From assembly GCA_933228675.1 (NCBI GenBank), contig OW121741.1, forward strand, positions 53,921,186-53,985,185: DNA of 64,000 bases. Direction: 5' to 3'. Origin of the DNA: Stomorhina lunata (lineage: Eukaryota > Arthropoda > Insecta > Diptera > Rhiniidae). The notes under the pieces are model-generated. The model worked only from the letters and a program-made list of their open reading frames with translations. It ran no database searches and was not told the DNA's origin. The translations under genes were made by a program, and so were the position numbers. Of the stretch, positions 33,111 to 44,580 are shown one piece after another. The stretch's first letter is position 1; the number at the start of each line of letters is the position of its first letter.

Positions 33111-34450
33111 TCTACCTGGCTGCCATTTTTTCAGTTGTAGTCAAGTTTTTGGAGCTCCTGAAATTTGATATCGTACTTCGCAGGGGATTACCTAAATTCT
33201 GATGCATTCGGTAATTTGTTGTAGATATTATTTAGTGTTTAAGCGATGTTTTGATCGACAATGATGAAATTCAGGGTTGGACGATATTATAAAATTTTGT
33301 ATAAAATGCATATGGGTATACCTTCCAGCAGCTCCACAAATCTGATTTTAGCAAACAGACACACTGCATTTATCTTAATTTTGTGTCTGACTTTTGAACA
33401 TTATTATAACATTTGAGATTGTATTATATTTCAAATTATATGTAATCCCCCTAGGAAGTACAAAAATGCAGCTAAGTACATGATATCCGTTCAAAACCTA
33501 CATACATATGTATCTCACATATTAACGAAAGTTTTTTAATTGCAATTGGGAGAAATCCGTTCACGTTTGACAATTGCTCCCTTATAACTTTGCCTAAGGC
33601 AATCTCTTAGTAGCTAATAAATGACAAATTATAATAGATACGATGATGACATTTAGTATAAAGACGTTGTACAATATCGTTATTCAGGGAGATAGCGCCT
33701 AAAATAAACTTTGTAGATGGACAACATTTGACAAAATTATTTCTGATCTCTTGAAAATGAAAAAGTTGAAAATGGGCCCATATAACCCCGACCGGGAATC
33801 ACTTCAATGCTGATAAATTAAATCACATAATTGCACAAAGAACTAGAGCAAAACTTTCCAAACATCCATCGGACAGATCGAAAACACAATACATCCCAAA
33901 TATTACTGATGAAGTATTCATCTTAATTAGTTAACTAACTTCAGATAAATAAGTAAATCTTCAATAACTTTTTCGACAAAGCTGATATCCATCCATTTAA
34001 AAGCTATATATTTCAAGAATGTATCTAAAACTAAGAGTGTATACCCCATAATTCTAAGGCTTGTATACGTTGACAATCAACTTTGACCTAAATCGCTAAC
34101 TTCAGAGTTTTACATAACTAATCAAGAACTTTTACTAGTTGGATAATCCATACGAATTAAAGTACACAACCCTCACTGGGCACTGTGTTTTTGGGTTGCA
34201 TCTTCATCAAATCGATGTGCTTTTGCAAATCTAAGGGCATCTACATTTTGAAGCATCTTTTCTGCATGGTTTATCGAACTTTATTAAATGTTCGTAAAAT
34301 AGACACATATATCGAAGCTACTGGCTGCCTTAAATAAGCATTCTCTACTTGTAGTCTAGTAATCATTATCTTTCACAAAGGGACCACTTTAGAACCCAAG
34401 TGACGCTGCCCTAGACATCAGCCACCTGCCCAACCTAACCTTTGGGTCTA

Positions 34451-34535
34451 TAGCTATTCTAGATGATGACGCCACCGAAAAGTTTTTTGTTTGCCGACTC
34501 TTAATTTTAAAGACTCTTTGCATATAATACTAGTA
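34451..34535 (-). pseudogene. Relic of the DD41D mariner in repeat B copy 1
   Basis: Compared with the other repeat B, flanking sequence (GGTTATACTAGTA on one side, ATCATCTAGAATAG on the other) is shared. The 1.2-kb transposon is reduced here to about 80 bp that keep the CTTTTCGGTGGCG end. Confidence 0.5.
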
Positions 34536-34809
34536 TAACCAAATATTGCTAGGAATTACATTTAGTATGAACAAAAGAAAATTAATATAGATATCAAGCA
34601 TTTGTGTGGAGCTCAACTAACAGCCTGTTTTTGAAACTACTATTTTTCAAATTGTACGTCAACTGGCGAAAAAATTTTACTTTTGGTTTTTGAAATTTTT
34701 TTTTTGAGTGAAACTAGAAAAAGCTTTTAAAATGTTGGTTCGTATATGAAATGTGTAGACGAAAGTAAATGTCAAATTAGGCAATTGAATAATTCTAATC
34801 GTCTGGGAA

Positions 34810-35441
34810 ACAAAAATACGTTTGTTTATTTTTTATTCAGGACCAGCACTCAGTTGATGACCCTACTTATGCAATGCATTGTGTTGGAGCTAGAAAAAGG
34901 TTGTGGGAGGGGGAATAGGTGGAAAAGTTTTTTGTGGACATTTGATTTGAACTTCCCTATATTACAACTGACTGGCAAAACTTCTGCGGGAAGCAATTTC
35001 CGCATACGGCTAAATAACGAATTTTCTTTGTAGTGTTGTTGTTCTGTCTACTGGCCAATCGACTACGAAGGGATGCGCTCTAGCATATGTTTTAGGTAAG
35101 AATTTCGAGTATCGGGAACGAGTTCCCTGATTTCGTTCAAAATAGTAACTATAGAGGAATAGAGTTGGATAACCTACTGTTTGCTCTCACCTGCATTCGC
35201 TCGAGAACTCCAAAATAGAATTTGAAGCACCCGCCCATACATGAGAGTTGTATTCCATTTTCGGTCGGATATGTGTAGGTGGTGTAAATAGAACGGAGGT
35301 CAGATGAAGTAAGTATCTCTTACTTGAAAATGTGATTTGTCTAACAGACATCACATTGAATTGCCATGCCCAGAAAATCGTTTTATAATTTCCGCGACAG
35401 TCGGTTCTATGTACCGGAATGACCCGAAGTTTCCCGATCAA
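34810..35441 (-). pseudogene. Degenerate C-terminal fragment of a LINE reverse transcriptase
   Basis: On the minus strand the sequence shows, across several frameshifts, THIRPKMEYNSHVWAGAS (about 35230-35285), a YFERNQGTRSRY-like block, DWPVDRT and then RMRKLLPAEVLP...KFKSNVHKKLF (about 34920-35000). These follow the usual order of the post-RT region of jockey/CR1-type LINEs. Endonuclease and RT core are absent. It lies inside repeat B copy 1. Confidence 0.6.
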
Positions 35442-36425
35442 GGGCTGTCAGCTCAGCAACAACATATTTACAACATCGTTTTATAAAATTATTATTTAAA
35501 AACAAATTTGCATTTAATTTTGAAAAAAATTTTAAATGTTATTATTTTTTGTTTTTACTCAATTTGTTTTTATTTATTTTTGATTTTATTCAATTCTAGG
35601 GTTAACATCATTTTACAAAAGTCTTAAGTTTTACAAGAAAAGCTTTCAGAAATGTAATAAAATATATCATGGCAATACAATTATTTGATATTTCATTACG
35701 AAGCTTTTATTTCTAAACGAAAAAAGAAAATGAACTCAATTTAGAGCTTAATCGTTAGGCTAGTATTCGATTGCCTTCTAACGTATGACAGTTTTGTGAA
35801 CAGGCTGTAAGTCAGTAATCAAAAACTATATAATTATCAATATATTCTTACGTTTTTGTACTTTACTTTTGGAACACCATTGGTGAAGGGTATCCAAGAT
35901 TCGGCAACGCCGAATATACCACTCTTACTTGTTTTAAGATAAATTTGAATAAAAATTTAAACCACTAATAACTTTCCTCTTATTGAAATAACTATCTGCA
36001 ATTTGTATTTATGACAGTGAATGATTTCTAAAGTAATTTTACTAGCAATTTTGATAGAATTTTGCTTGTAAAACTGTTGAGTATTTTCATTAAAATAAAA
36101 AAGTGTTCTACGGCGGGTCCGGGCGGGTGCAAAGGTATATATAGGCTTAAAGGGAACACTCTTGGCTTTCTTTAGGTGGTTTCGATTTTTGTTTCCATTT
36201 TTCCCTTTAAAAGTTATAGACTACTAAACTTGAAATTTTATGAGTATATGGTGATTTTAAATTTATTACATAAGACCTTAACTACAAATTATACAGGGTG
36301 CGCAAATACCATTTGATAAAACCAACAGTCCACCCAACATAACAAAAAACCGCAGCCCATTAGCATTAATAGTTTTCAAGAAATCGTAATTAATATGAGA
36401 TCAAAAATTACAATTTTTCTTTCAT

Positions 36426-36925
36426 TTCTAAAAAAATTTTCTATACAAAAATTTTTATAACAAAAAATTTTCTATAGAAAAATTTTTATAACAAAAAAAT
36501 TTCTATAGAAAAATTTTTGTAACAAAAAAATTTCTATAGAAAAATTTTTATAACAAAAAATTTTCTATAGAAAAATTTGTACAACAAAAAATTTTCTACA
36601 GAAAAATTTTTAAAACAAAAAATTTTCTACAGAAAAATTTTTAAAACAAAAAATTTTCTATTGAAAAATTTTTATAACAAAAAAATTTCTATAGAAAAAT
36701 TTTTATAACAAAAAATTTTCAATAGAAAAATTTTTATAACAAAAACTTTTCTATAGAAAAATTTTGTACAGAAAAATTTTTATAACGAAAAAGTTTCTAT
36801 AGAAAAATTTTCACAACGAAAAATTTTCTAGAAAAGTTTTCACAACGAAAAATTTTCTAGAAATATGTTCATAACGAAAAATGTTCTATAGAAAAATTTT
36901 TATATCGAAAAATTGTCTATAAAGA
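36426..36925. repeat. 30-bp minisatellite
   Basis: About 16 degenerate copies of a 30-bp unit close to TTTCTATAGAAAAATTTTT plus ATAACAAAAAA. The TATA-centred part is palindromic. Later copies drift (ATAACGAAAA). Arrays of this kind are frequent in calyptrate fly introns. Confidence 0.85.
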
Positions 36926-37011
36926 TTCAATGAATTTGTTTTCAAATATGCCGGTAACACAGTGCAATAAGTCGTTTATGAATTAAACAATTAATTTTTT
37001 TATATATTTCC

Positions 37012-37261
37012 AGACGAAGTCTTGCGTCTCGAAGAAAAACTGCGCGAACTGAAATTGGCCAATCAGCGTTTGGCTCGCAACAGCCGTGGACACTTCGAAG
37101 AGCCTTTGGTGAAAACTTTTGAACAACTGCCCCTATCGGTGCCTGCTTTTGTGGTCGACGAAAGAGAATTAGAAGATGCCAGAAATGGCGCGAAGGCATT
37201 CTCTGTAAATGGAGCCGTGATATTCCCCATCATTTTAGCAGTTTTATGTAAATTTTTGTAA
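37012..37261 (+). CDS. Terminal exon of an unidentified host gene
   Basis: A clean acceptor (TATATATTTCCAG, to 37011) leads into an open frame of about 82 codons with near-random base composition, unlike the AT-rich surroundings. It starts with a charged helix (LRLEEKLRELKLANQRLA) and ends with a 15-residue hydrophobic C-terminus (VIFPIILAVLCKFL) directly before TAA. AATAAA follows at about 37262. A hydrophobic end preceded by a small-residue stretch would fit a GPI-anchor signal or a tail anchor. Upstream exons are not in the window. I do not recognise the protein. Repeat A on both sides suggests the exon was copied or moved. Confidence 0.6.
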
Positions 37262-38497
37262 ATAAAATTTAAAAACTTAAAATACTTGTAAAGAAAAAAA
37301 TTTCCCTCTTAAAAAAAAAATATTAAGAAAGTAAAAAGTCTTAATTTAATGAAAATATCTTTAAGAAATTTCAAAATGTAGCGAATATTTTGACCAAATT
37401 TTTTGGCCACCTTCGTCAATGGTATGATATTTGTTCGAACTAGGCGACTGAAAGTTCCCTTAAAGCGTTTTTTTTATCTATATATATAAAACTCTAACGT
37501 GACTGACTGACTGACTGACTCATCATCGCCCAGCTTAAACGGCTAAAGGTAGAGAGCTGAAATTTTGACAGCGGGTACCTTTTTCGAAGTATAGATCCAC
37601 TAAATTCGGCCTCTAAGGGGGTAAAAAAGGGAAAAGTTAGTAATGCTGTATCTCCAGAAGTAAACGTCATAGGCCCAAAATTGCGTTGGGATCAGATCAA
37701 AATTGCGTTGGGATCAGCTACAAAAATAAGTAGACACGTGTTTGGTACTTTTTAGGAGATGAGACAAATAGGGGGTAAAAAGGGTAAAAATAAAATGTTG
37801 GTACTTTTTTTTAACCCATGTGTATCTTTTGAACAAATCAACAGAGTAACAAAATTCAAAACGGAACCGGCAAACAAAAAAAATATCAGACACGTGTTTG
37901 GTACTTTTTTATTCAGGGTTCAAAAAGGGGTAAAAGCGGGGAAAAATTTTTGGGTAGGTCCATTTTTCTTTTTCTTTGTATTTCACTTGAACCAATAAAG
38001 CTGGAAATAAAATTTATAGGGAGGTCGATTGCCAAGTACAAAATATCAAATACGTGTATGGTACTTTTTTCAATTAAAAGGGTAAAAAAGGGCAAAATCG
38101 GTAACATTATATCTTCTTAACCAAAAGCGATAGAAGCGAAGATTAAATTGGTTTGAGATTAGCACTAAACATTAAGAGACACGTCTTCGGTACTTTTTTA
38201 AAAATCGGCCGCCTAGCGGGCAAAACAGGGTAGAAAAGGGAGAAATTAGTAACATCATATCTATGAAACCAACATAGACAGAAACAAAGTTGAAATTGGA
38301 TTTGAATCGGCTAGGAAAATAAGGGGACACGTATTTGGTACTTTTTTGCAAATGGCACTAATAAGAATAAAAAGTGTAAAAACTATATTTTGGTACTTTA
38401 TTTAACCCATATGTATCTTTTGAACTAATAAACATAGAAACATAATTTTTATCGCAACCGATAGATATTAAAAAATAATTAAACACGTTTTGGTACT

Positions 38498-38754
38498 ATT
38501 TTATTCAGAAAATATAAGAATAAAAAACACAGTAATTAGGAGGTTGTTTATAAAATTATAATTTATATTTATTTTATTTCTTTTCGGGTGGTATCGGGGT
38601 TTTACGTACCGTTCGGGTTGGGTTTACAAATGTAAGTGATTTGACAATATGTAATAATAGAAAAAGAGCGGATTAATTTGCGCCAAAGGAAAACATAGAA
38701 AATGCCACTGAACAATAATTTGACAGGTGGCCTTTTACATTATGCGCGTAAACA
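38498..38754 (-). repeat. BEL-1 3' LTR, end-truncated
   Basis: 257 bp matching 46172-46430. Minus-strand start TGTTTACGCGC; the terminal ATTCCCGAGAACA-type end found in the 5' LTR is gone. A few differences from the 5' LTR are visible (ACACAGTAATTAGG here, ACACAGAGTAATTAGG there; TTACGTACC versus TTACATACC). Confidence 0.9.
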
Positions 38755-38777
38755 TCCCGCCCCCCTTGCAATACTGC
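38755..38777 (-). promoter_or_regulatory. BEL-1 polypurine tract
   Basis: Minus strand GCAAGGGGGGCGGGA directly precedes the LTR start TGTTTACG. Primes plus-strand synthesis. Confidence 0.8.
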
Positions 38778-38852
38778 AACAAGGAAGGCTAAGAAAAAAC
38801 GCGGGTCAAACGTGAGCTGAAAACAGAGTTTACGATTTGTAACAATTTTTTT

Positions 38853-39071
38853 TTAGATAAATAAAATAGAATAGGATGATGGGTTCTGCGTTGATCCGGG
38901 GTAGAAACTCTGATGTGGCACTGGATTAGGCTCTCGCTCATGATGACCATGGACTTCGGGTTCGGTGTAGTCTTCAGATGACGCTTCGGGTGACTGAGGG
39001 AATAAAATCTTGGGGTAAATAGAAAAAAAAAATAAAAAGAGTAGATCTTTCTTCTTATGTTTAAAATTCAT
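38853..39071 (-). CDS. Small ORF near BEL-1 3' end, possible second exon
   Basis: Minus-strand frame of 73 codons with ATG at 39071. After a lysine-rich start and a phenylalanine/leucine-rich stretch comes an acidic, proline- and histidine-rich tail (SSEDYTEPEVHGHHERE). A good acceptor (TTATTCCCTCAG, about 39005-38994) lies just before SPEASSEDY, so the tail may be the last exon of the zinc-knuckle gene upstream. No family recognised. Confidence 0.3.
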   Translation of the reverse strand: MNFKHKKKDLLFLFFFSIYPKILFPQSPEASSEDYTEPEVHGHHEREPNPVPHQSFYPGSTQNPSSYSILFI

Positions 39072-39113
39072 TTATATATATTTTTTTATATTAAAAATAA
39101 AATAATTAAAAAA

Positions 39114-39621
39114 CTAGGGTGCAATATGCCCGGACATGGCATTGATAATTATGGTAGCCGGGGTGGAGTTTCGTGCCATATGTGGCTGCAGTTGGCTTTG
39201 TGGTTGTTGTTGGTGGTGCTGCTGACAGGAGCAGGAGCAGCCCTGGTTATTGTCGCCGGATTTCTTGGCGGCCTTTTTCCCTCTCTTGTTCCTCTTCTTC
39301 TTCTGAGCCTTGGAACTGCCGCTTGCTTGAGTCTCACTATTTTGCACTGGGTTCCGGGTGTTACTTTGCCTTTTATGGCGGTGGAGAAGCGTGTGGTGCT
39401 CGGCACAACACTCCATGCACCTTTCACGGCTCATACATTTCGACACCATGTGAGTGTGTGCCAAGCAGTTGAAACAGTATTGAAACCGTTTTACGGTTTC
39501 CCACCGCTCCCCCACCGGCATTCTTCGAAACTTAGGGCAAAGTCTCATCACGGGGTGGGCGCTTCTCCTCAGCTGAGGATTCTTCTGTTTTGCGGTGAAC
39601 CTCTAGACGTCGGGATGCCAT
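39114..39621 (-). CDS. Zinc-knuckle (nucleocapsid-like) ORF downstream of pol
   Basis: Between the pol stop (39674) and this ORF the minus strand shows a long pyrimidine run ending CTCTGCAG (acceptor at 39627), then an ATG at 39621 opening a 29-codon frame (MASRRLEVHRKTEESS). The main frame, shifted by one base, has ATG at 39548. It reads RLCPKFRRMPVGERW, then CFNCLAHTHMVSKC, CMECCAEHHTLLH, a lysine/arginine-rich stretch (KAQKKKRNKRGKK) and a glutamine/histidine-rich tail to the stop at 39114. The layout copies the zinc-knuckle end of BEL/Pao Gag but occupies the env position. The acceptor suggests a spliced subgenomic RNA. The frame break between the two starts may be a mutation. Confidence 0.65.
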
Positions 39622-39673
39622 TTTTACTGCAGAGCGGAAAAGAAAAAGACGTAGAAGAGAGAAAAAAAGACAA

Positions 39674-42600
39674 TCAGTGGGTTTCTGAATTGGGTAAGAG
39701 AACTAGCTTCACGATAGGCCTAGTAAAAACGCCTGAAGCCGTTCTCACATCCGCAGTACGGACTTTGCTATCTTGTCCTACATAAGTTTTCTCTATACGA
39801 CCTAGCCGCCATTCATTTGGGGGTAAATTATCCTGACGGATCACAGCTAAGTCGCCTACTTCAAAATCTTTTTGTGGGTATTTCCATTTTACTCTACGAT
39901 GGAGTTCCTTAAGGTATTCCTCCTTCCATCTCAAAGCAAATTGGTGGTGAAGCACCTTGAGCTTTTGCCACCTATTGGCAATACTCAAACTAAGATCAGA
40001 ATGATCGGGTTCAGGGGGTGTCAAAAGTGGTGCTCCTACCAAAAAATGTCCTGGGGTTAATGGAACTAAATCTGTGGGATCGTCACTCATTGCCGTTAAA
40101 GGTCTCGAGTTAAGACATGCTTCGATGCGGGTTAACATCGTTACAAACTCCTCAAATGTGAATTTCTGCACACCAGAAATTTTACGTAGGTGAGTTTTTA
40201 CACTCTTTACGCCGGCTTCCCACAAGCCGCCTATATGAGGAGCTCCGGGGGGTATAAAATGCCATTCCACTGGCTGAAAACTGTTTCGTACTAATAGTCT
40301 ATTTCTTATATCGCTTAAAAACTGCTTTCGGTCAACCTCAAGTAAATTAGCTGCACCGACGAATGCGGTTCCATTATCGGAGTACAAATGTGCCGGACAT
40401 CCTCGGCGTGAGAAAAAACGAGCGAAAGCCGCTAGGAATGTTTCCGTCGACATATCACCGGCTGCCTCTAAATGAATTGCTTTCGTTGCAAAACATACGA
40501 AAACCAGAACATAGCCTTTGGTGATTCGACAACCTCTACCAGCATATGATTTTATGTCAAACGGACCTGCAAAATCTAGTCCGGTGTGGGTAAACGGTCT
40601 CGACAGAGACGAACGTTCAGGGGGTAAGACAGCCATAATTTGCTGACCGGACTGTTTTCGATATATCGTACATTCCTTGCAGTTTCGAATTACTGTACGA
40701 ATCAAGTTTTTCAATTTCGGGACCCAAAACTCACTTCTCACTAGCCGGAGCATTAATGAATGTCCACCATGAGCAGAGCATTTATGAACATGTTCCACTA
40801 ATAAACGGGTTAAGCGTGCAGAATACGGCAATATTTTTGGATAACGTTCATCATATGTCAAACCTGGTGACCGAACTAGTCGACCATTTATTCTGACATA
40901 TCCTTTTGAGTCTATAAACGGGTTGAGTGTAAGCAAATTACTCCCCTTTGACAACGGGTTACCTTTAGAAAGTTGGTTATATTCTGGGATAAACATTCGT
41001 TGACATGTTAAAACTAAACGATCTCGAGTGAATTTCATCTCAGAATGGGTTAACTCTAAAGTGTTGTACGAATATTTCCTGGTTTGCAAATATTCGAAAC
41101 ACCTGAAACAATACGATAAAACACGCATCGCATGGGGTAAATCTGAAAATCGCTCGAGTATGTCGTACGATTGTTCAATCTGCGCAGAATATGTTTGAAC
41201 TTCTGGGTTTATATGATTGATATGGGGTTGTTGAGGCCAATTTTCTCGGGGTTGACGCAGCCACTTAGGACCGTGCCACCATAAAGAATTATCGGCTAGG
41301 TCTCGGGCTGAAGTTCCACGACTTGCCAAGTCCGCTGGATTGTCTTTAGAATCAACGTGAGACCAATTTTCAGTACCAACTTTCTTAAGGATCAAAGCTA
41401 CTCTATTCTTGACAAAGGTTGGCCAATGGCACGGGGGTTTTTTGAGCCAAGATAAAACTATAGTAGAATCAGTCCATAGATAAATGTTTTCCTTGTCAAG
41501 ATTTAATTGACTACACAGGGATTCTACCATATTCGCCATCAAAGCCGCTCCGCAAAGTTCTAAACGGGGTAATGTTTCGGACTTAACTGGAGCTACCTTT
41601 GTCTTTGATGCTAGCAAATGTGATGTTGTATTATCGGATGATAAGTTTCTTACATAGAGTGCTGCACCATATGCCTTTTCAGATGCATCGCAACCCTCCA
41701 GTAGACGTATATGATTAGCCGTCCATTTTCGCAAAACGAAACCAGCCGATTCGAGAACATGGGTTAGCTCATTGCGTCTCCTGAAGGCATCTTCTAGCTC
41801 ATGGGAGCCAGCTAGTACGTCGTCGACATACATTTGGGTTCTCAGAATTTCCGATGCTAAATTCAGGGTTTCATTATCATTTGCAAGTTGAATTAGGGTT
41901 CGAATCGCTAAATACGGTGCACAATTTACACCAAACTTGACCGTATTTAGCTCATAATCCTGTACGTCTTCATCGGAAATCGAGCGATATAATATTCGCT
42001 GGAATGGGGTTTGGTCGGGACGAACTAAAATCTGGCGATACATTTTCTCGATATCTGCATTGAAGACATACCGAAAAAGTCTCCAACGCAGAATAAGAAC
42101 TGTTAGATCTGCCTGTAAAACAGGCCCGGGGTGTAACAAACTATTCAAACTCACGCCGTTGGAGGAAGGGTTAGAAGCATTAAATACTACTCTTAGTTTA
42201 GTAGTGGAACTTTCGGGTTTAAACACGGCGTGATGGGGTAAATAATACGATGTCGTATTTGTATCTCGGGATTCTACTGCCTTAGTTTGTCCTAATTCGA
42301 AATACTCGCGTATCACACTATCATAAAGTGATTTCATATCAGGGGTTTTTAAAAGACGCGTTTCATTTCTTTTGAACTGAGACAAAGCACTATTTCGAGA
42401 ATCGCCTAATGACACTTCATTTGAGATATCTCGTCGAAAAGGGAGTGAAACTACATAGCGACCATCGGGGTTTCTATAGGTTGTAGTCCGGTAAAGTTCT
42501 TCGCAATATTCTTCGGCTTCAGTCAAATCTGTTGCTTGTGGAACTTCTTCAAGTTCCCAAAAACGAGCAATTTGGTTATTCAGTTCAAGCTGATTACAGA

Positions 42601-43900
42601 ATGATGCAACTGAATGTAGGGGTCTACGTTGAAAAACTTCACCAGTAACTATCCAACCAAAAACTGTTCTCTGTGCGATCAAGTTGCCATTCGGATGAAT
42701 TCTAACATCCGTAGTTAAAATCTTTGGATAAACGTTTCCTCCTAACAGAATGTCCATCCGGGTACACATGACGTCGGTCATTGTAATCTCGGGGAAATTT
42801 GAGGTTACCATGTTAGTTAGAGAACACGATGGCAACTGACCGGTTATTTTCTCAACTACATATGCTTGAATTTGAAGTTTGAAATCGGGGTTGATCGGCG
42901 ATCCGATCGTAAAAGCACACATTGTAGAAGATTTTCCAGCTAAGCAATCCATCATGCCTGTGACACTAGTCATAGGCACTGAAAATGTGGGAATAGCAAG
43001 CTTTCTTTGTAACCTCTTTGAAATAAAGGTACCTTGCGATCCAGGGTCAACTAGAGCTCGGGCCGCACATTTGATGTCGTTCATCAGAACAAAACAAGTT
43101 GCTGATCCTAATAGAACAGCGGAATCGGGGTAAGAGTTCAAATGTGCGGAATATGTGTTAACATTCCGAGCCGCTTCTGAAGTTGAAGGGTTAAAATTTA
43201 TCGGGGTTTGAGATGAATTGCTAGTGGAATTCGGGTTTGAAACGGGTACTGTGTACTGGTTAGGTACATTAGTAGCAGAAGCTACTAGAGCATGGGGTGT
43301 GGTAGGTGCAGGAAATTGTCCCTGTTGCCTAAAATCCTTGTGAAGCATCGAATGATGCTTCTTTTTACACAGAGAACAAACGTGAATACTTTTACAATTT
43401 TTAAATTCGTGTGATGTTGCCAGACAGTTCGAGCAGCATTTAAGCCTCTTGACTGTCGCGAATCTTTCATCTACACTCTGATTCATAAACGCTTGACAAA
43501 GTCTTAATGGATGTGGGCCTTGGCAGAGGTAACAGCGACTTACCGTTGGAGTTGTATTGGTATTTGTCGCAAAACTTTGTACTTTTCTCGAATCATTTTG
43601 GGGTTTTTTCGAGACATTAAAACTTTGGCCTTTCCACTGATTTCGGGAATTAGAAGATATGTTCTGGGTTTGAACAGGGTTCGAATGCGACTGCCTAATG
43701 TCTGAAATTGATTCCAGCGTTTTAAACCGAACAGTCAAAAATTCATCCATATCTTTCCACTTTGAAGTTTCGGAGGAAGATTTCTTAGACTGCTCCCAAA
43801 GACTGAGAGTGTTTTCTAGCAACTTTGTGGCGCAAATATAAACTAGGATAACGTAACGGTAAAATATCTCGGGAGTAACTTCCAGTAACGATAGATTCAA
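39674..43900 (-). CDS. BEL-1 Gag C-terminus and Pol (protease, RT, RNase H, integrase)
   Basis: Continuous 1,408-codon frame; residues are counted from 43900, where the frame begins after the gag frameshift rather than at an ATG. Order: Gag end with knuckles [27 protein letters not shown] and [13 protein letters not shown] (about 117-190). Pao-type aspartic protease with [12 protein letters not shown] (about 285). RT with [15 protein letters not shown] and catalytic YVDD (about 690). RNase H with [11 protein letters not shown]. Integrase with an H/C finger, DFAGPF (about 1108), [11 protein letters not shown] (about 1170) and [12 protein letters not shown] (about 1220), the D, D and E of the core. 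A DUF5641-like C-terminal domain (FEVGDLAVI) ends at TGA 39674-39676. Pol looks intact, but Gag upstream is broken. Confidence 0.92.
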   Translation of the reverse strand: MNLSLLEVTPEIFYRYVILVYICATKLLENTLSLWEQSKKSSSETSKWKDMDEFLTVRFKTLESISDIRQSHSNPVQTQNISSNSRNQWKGQSFNVSKKPQNDSRKVQSFATNTNTTPTVSRCYLCQGPHPLRLCQAFMNQSVDERFATVKRLKCCSNCLATSHEFKNCKSIHVCSLCKKKHHSMLHKDFRQQGQFPAPTTPHALVASATNVPNQYTVPVSNPNSTSNSSQTPINFNPSTSEAARNVNTYSAHLNSYPDSAVLLGSATCFVLMNDIKCAARALVDPGSQGTFISKRLQRKLAIPTFSVPMTSVTGMMDCLAGKSSTMCAFTIGSPINPDFKLQIQAYVVEKITGQLPSCSLTNMVTSNFPEITMTDVMCTRMDILLGGNVYPKILTTDVRIHPNGNLIAQRTVFGWIVTGEVFQRRPLHSVASFCNQLELNNQIARFWELEEVPQATDLTEAEEYCEELYRTTTYRNPDGRYVVSLPFRRDISNEVSLGDSRNSALSQFKRNETRLLKTPDMKSLYDSVIREYFELGQTKAVESRDTNTTSYYLPHHAVFKPESSTTKLRVVFNASNPSSNGVSLNSLLHPGPVLQADLTVLILRWRLFRYVFNADIEKMYRQILVRPDQTPFQRILYRSISDEDVQDYELNTVKFGVNCAPYLAIRTLIQLANDNETLNLASEILRTQMYVDDVLAGSHELEDAFRRRNELTHVLESAGFVLRKWTANHIRLLEGCDASEKAYGAALYVRNLSSDNTTSHLLASKTKVAPVKSETLPRLELCGAALMANMVESLCSQLNLDKENIYLWTDSTIVLSWLKKPPCHWPTFVKNRVALILKKVGTENWSHVDSKDNPADLASRGTSARDLADNSLWWHGPKWLRQPRENWPQQPHINHINPEVQTYSAQIEQSYDILERFSDLPHAMRVLSYCFRCFEYLQTRKYSYNTLELTHSEMKFTRDRLVLTCQRMFIPEYNQLSKGNPLSKGSNLLTLNPFIDSKGYVRINGRLVRSPGLTYDERYPKILPYSARLTRLLVEHVHKCSAHGGHSLMLRLVRSEFWVPKLKNLIRTVIRNCKECTIYRKQSGQQIMAVLPPERSSLSRPFTHTGLDFAGPFDIKSYAGRGCRITKGYVLVFVCFATKAIHLEAAGDMSTETFLAAFARFFSRRGCPAHLYSDNGTAFVGAANLLEVDRKQFLSDIRNRLLVRNSFQPVEWHFIPPGAPHIGGLWEAGVKSVKTHLRKISGVQKFTFEEFVTMLTRIEACLNSRPLTAMSDDPTDLVPLTPGHFLVGAPLLTPPEPDHSDLSLSIANRWQKLKVLHHQFALRWKEEYLKELHRRVKWKYPQKDFEVGDLAVIRQDNLPPNEWRLGRIEKTYVGQDSKVRTADVRTASGVFTRPIVKLVLLPNSETH

Positions 43901-44574
43901 TCATTAATCGTTCTTTGTAAATTTTTAATATTCGGACCTGTTTCTTGACCAACGGATTTAATGCTCAAAAGAGTCCTTAGCTGTTCGTTAATGAGGGCAG
44001 TTTTGTTTTCATAAGTGTCAACCAATTTCTTCCATGCAATTGTATAGCCATCATTGGTTAACGGTACAGTCTGTATGACATCATGAGCATCTTTTGCGGT
44101 TTTTTGTAATAAATAGTAAAGTTTTTGAACAGGGGTTAAACGAGTGTTGTTGCCATACAACGCTGAAAACATGTCACGAAATGAGGGCCAGCTCTTATAG
44201 TCACCGTAAAAAATGGTATCGCATGGGGGTAAATGAACTAAAGGTGACGAGCCTTGATCTTTCTCCAATAATTCAGCCTTGGCAGCGGCTTTCAATCGGT
44301 CTAAATTGGAGTTAATCAAAGAAAACCCGCGAGTATATGTACAATAGGAAGTCATATACTTGGCTTTTATTTCCACGATTAATGGGCTCTTAAGCTTGCT
44401 AGCCTCAATCAACAGACTGTCATATATTGATCGAACAGCTTCCCATAATCTGTTAAGTTATTTTTCATGGCTCATAAGAGAACCAATACTGTGATCATTG
44501 ATAGGGATAATGGAAATATAGGCTTCGAAATCAGCCAATCGATCACAATTAAGAATTAAGGCAGATATATCCAT
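43897..44574 (-). pseudogene. BEL-1 gag N-terminal part, broken
   Basis: Minus-strand ATG at 44574 opens MDISALILNCDRLADFEAY. A TAA at 44458-44460 interrupts the same frame after 38 codons. It continues with LNRLWEAVRSIYD and the DUF1759-type Gag segment containing GDYKSWPSFRDMFSAL and TPVQKLYYLLQ. It stops again at [10 protein letters not shown], after which Gag continues in another frame (from about 43900). One nonsense change and one single-base shift separate this from a continuous gag-pol. Confidence 0.85.
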
Positions 44575-44580
44575 TTTTGA

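Larger units (their letters stand above)
32088..35934 (+). mobile_element. Repeat B (copy 1), non-autonomous element of unknown class
   Basis: It starts with a strong hairpin, TACCCTTCACC facing GGTGAAAGGGTA (32091-32120). It ends with a GGTGAAGGGTA stretch (35883), a second hairpin ATTCGGC/GCCGAAT (35900-35916) and ACCACTCTTACTTGTTTT. It splits repeat A inside a T-run. Two (GTCT/GTCC)n microsatellites lie at 32227-32261 and 33025-33107, each after an ACTCAGAATCGG motif, suggesting internal duplication. An inverted copy occupies 47684-51250. No transposase of its own was recognised. Confidence 0.75.
35935..38497 (+). repeat. Repeat A, unit 3, left part
   Basis: It continues from the hairpin end split by repeat B, with GGCGGGTCCGGGCGGGT (36113) and the CGTGACTGACTGACTGACTG block (37498). 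A stretch of about 950 bp at 36426-37382 replaces about 45 bp of the normal unit. The right part of the unit resumes at 46431 after BEL-1. Confidence 0.75.

Noticed and set aside
32109..33202. Cysteine/serine-rich frames around the (GTCT)n runs
   Set aside because: Low-complexity translation of a microsatellite in three frames.
34746..35033. 95-codon plus-strand frame
   Set aside because: Antisense to a degenerate LINE fragment whose minus-strand motifs are recognisable.
36426..36925. CRISPR-like array
   Set aside because: Units are contiguous degenerate 30-bp repeats without unique spacers, in a eukaryotic context; it is a minisatellite.
39057..39785. 242-codon plus-strand frame with hydrophobic segments
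   Set aside because: Antisense to the zinc-knuckle ORF and pol end of BEL-1; the hydrophobicity comes from reading a lysine/glutamine-rich gene backwards.
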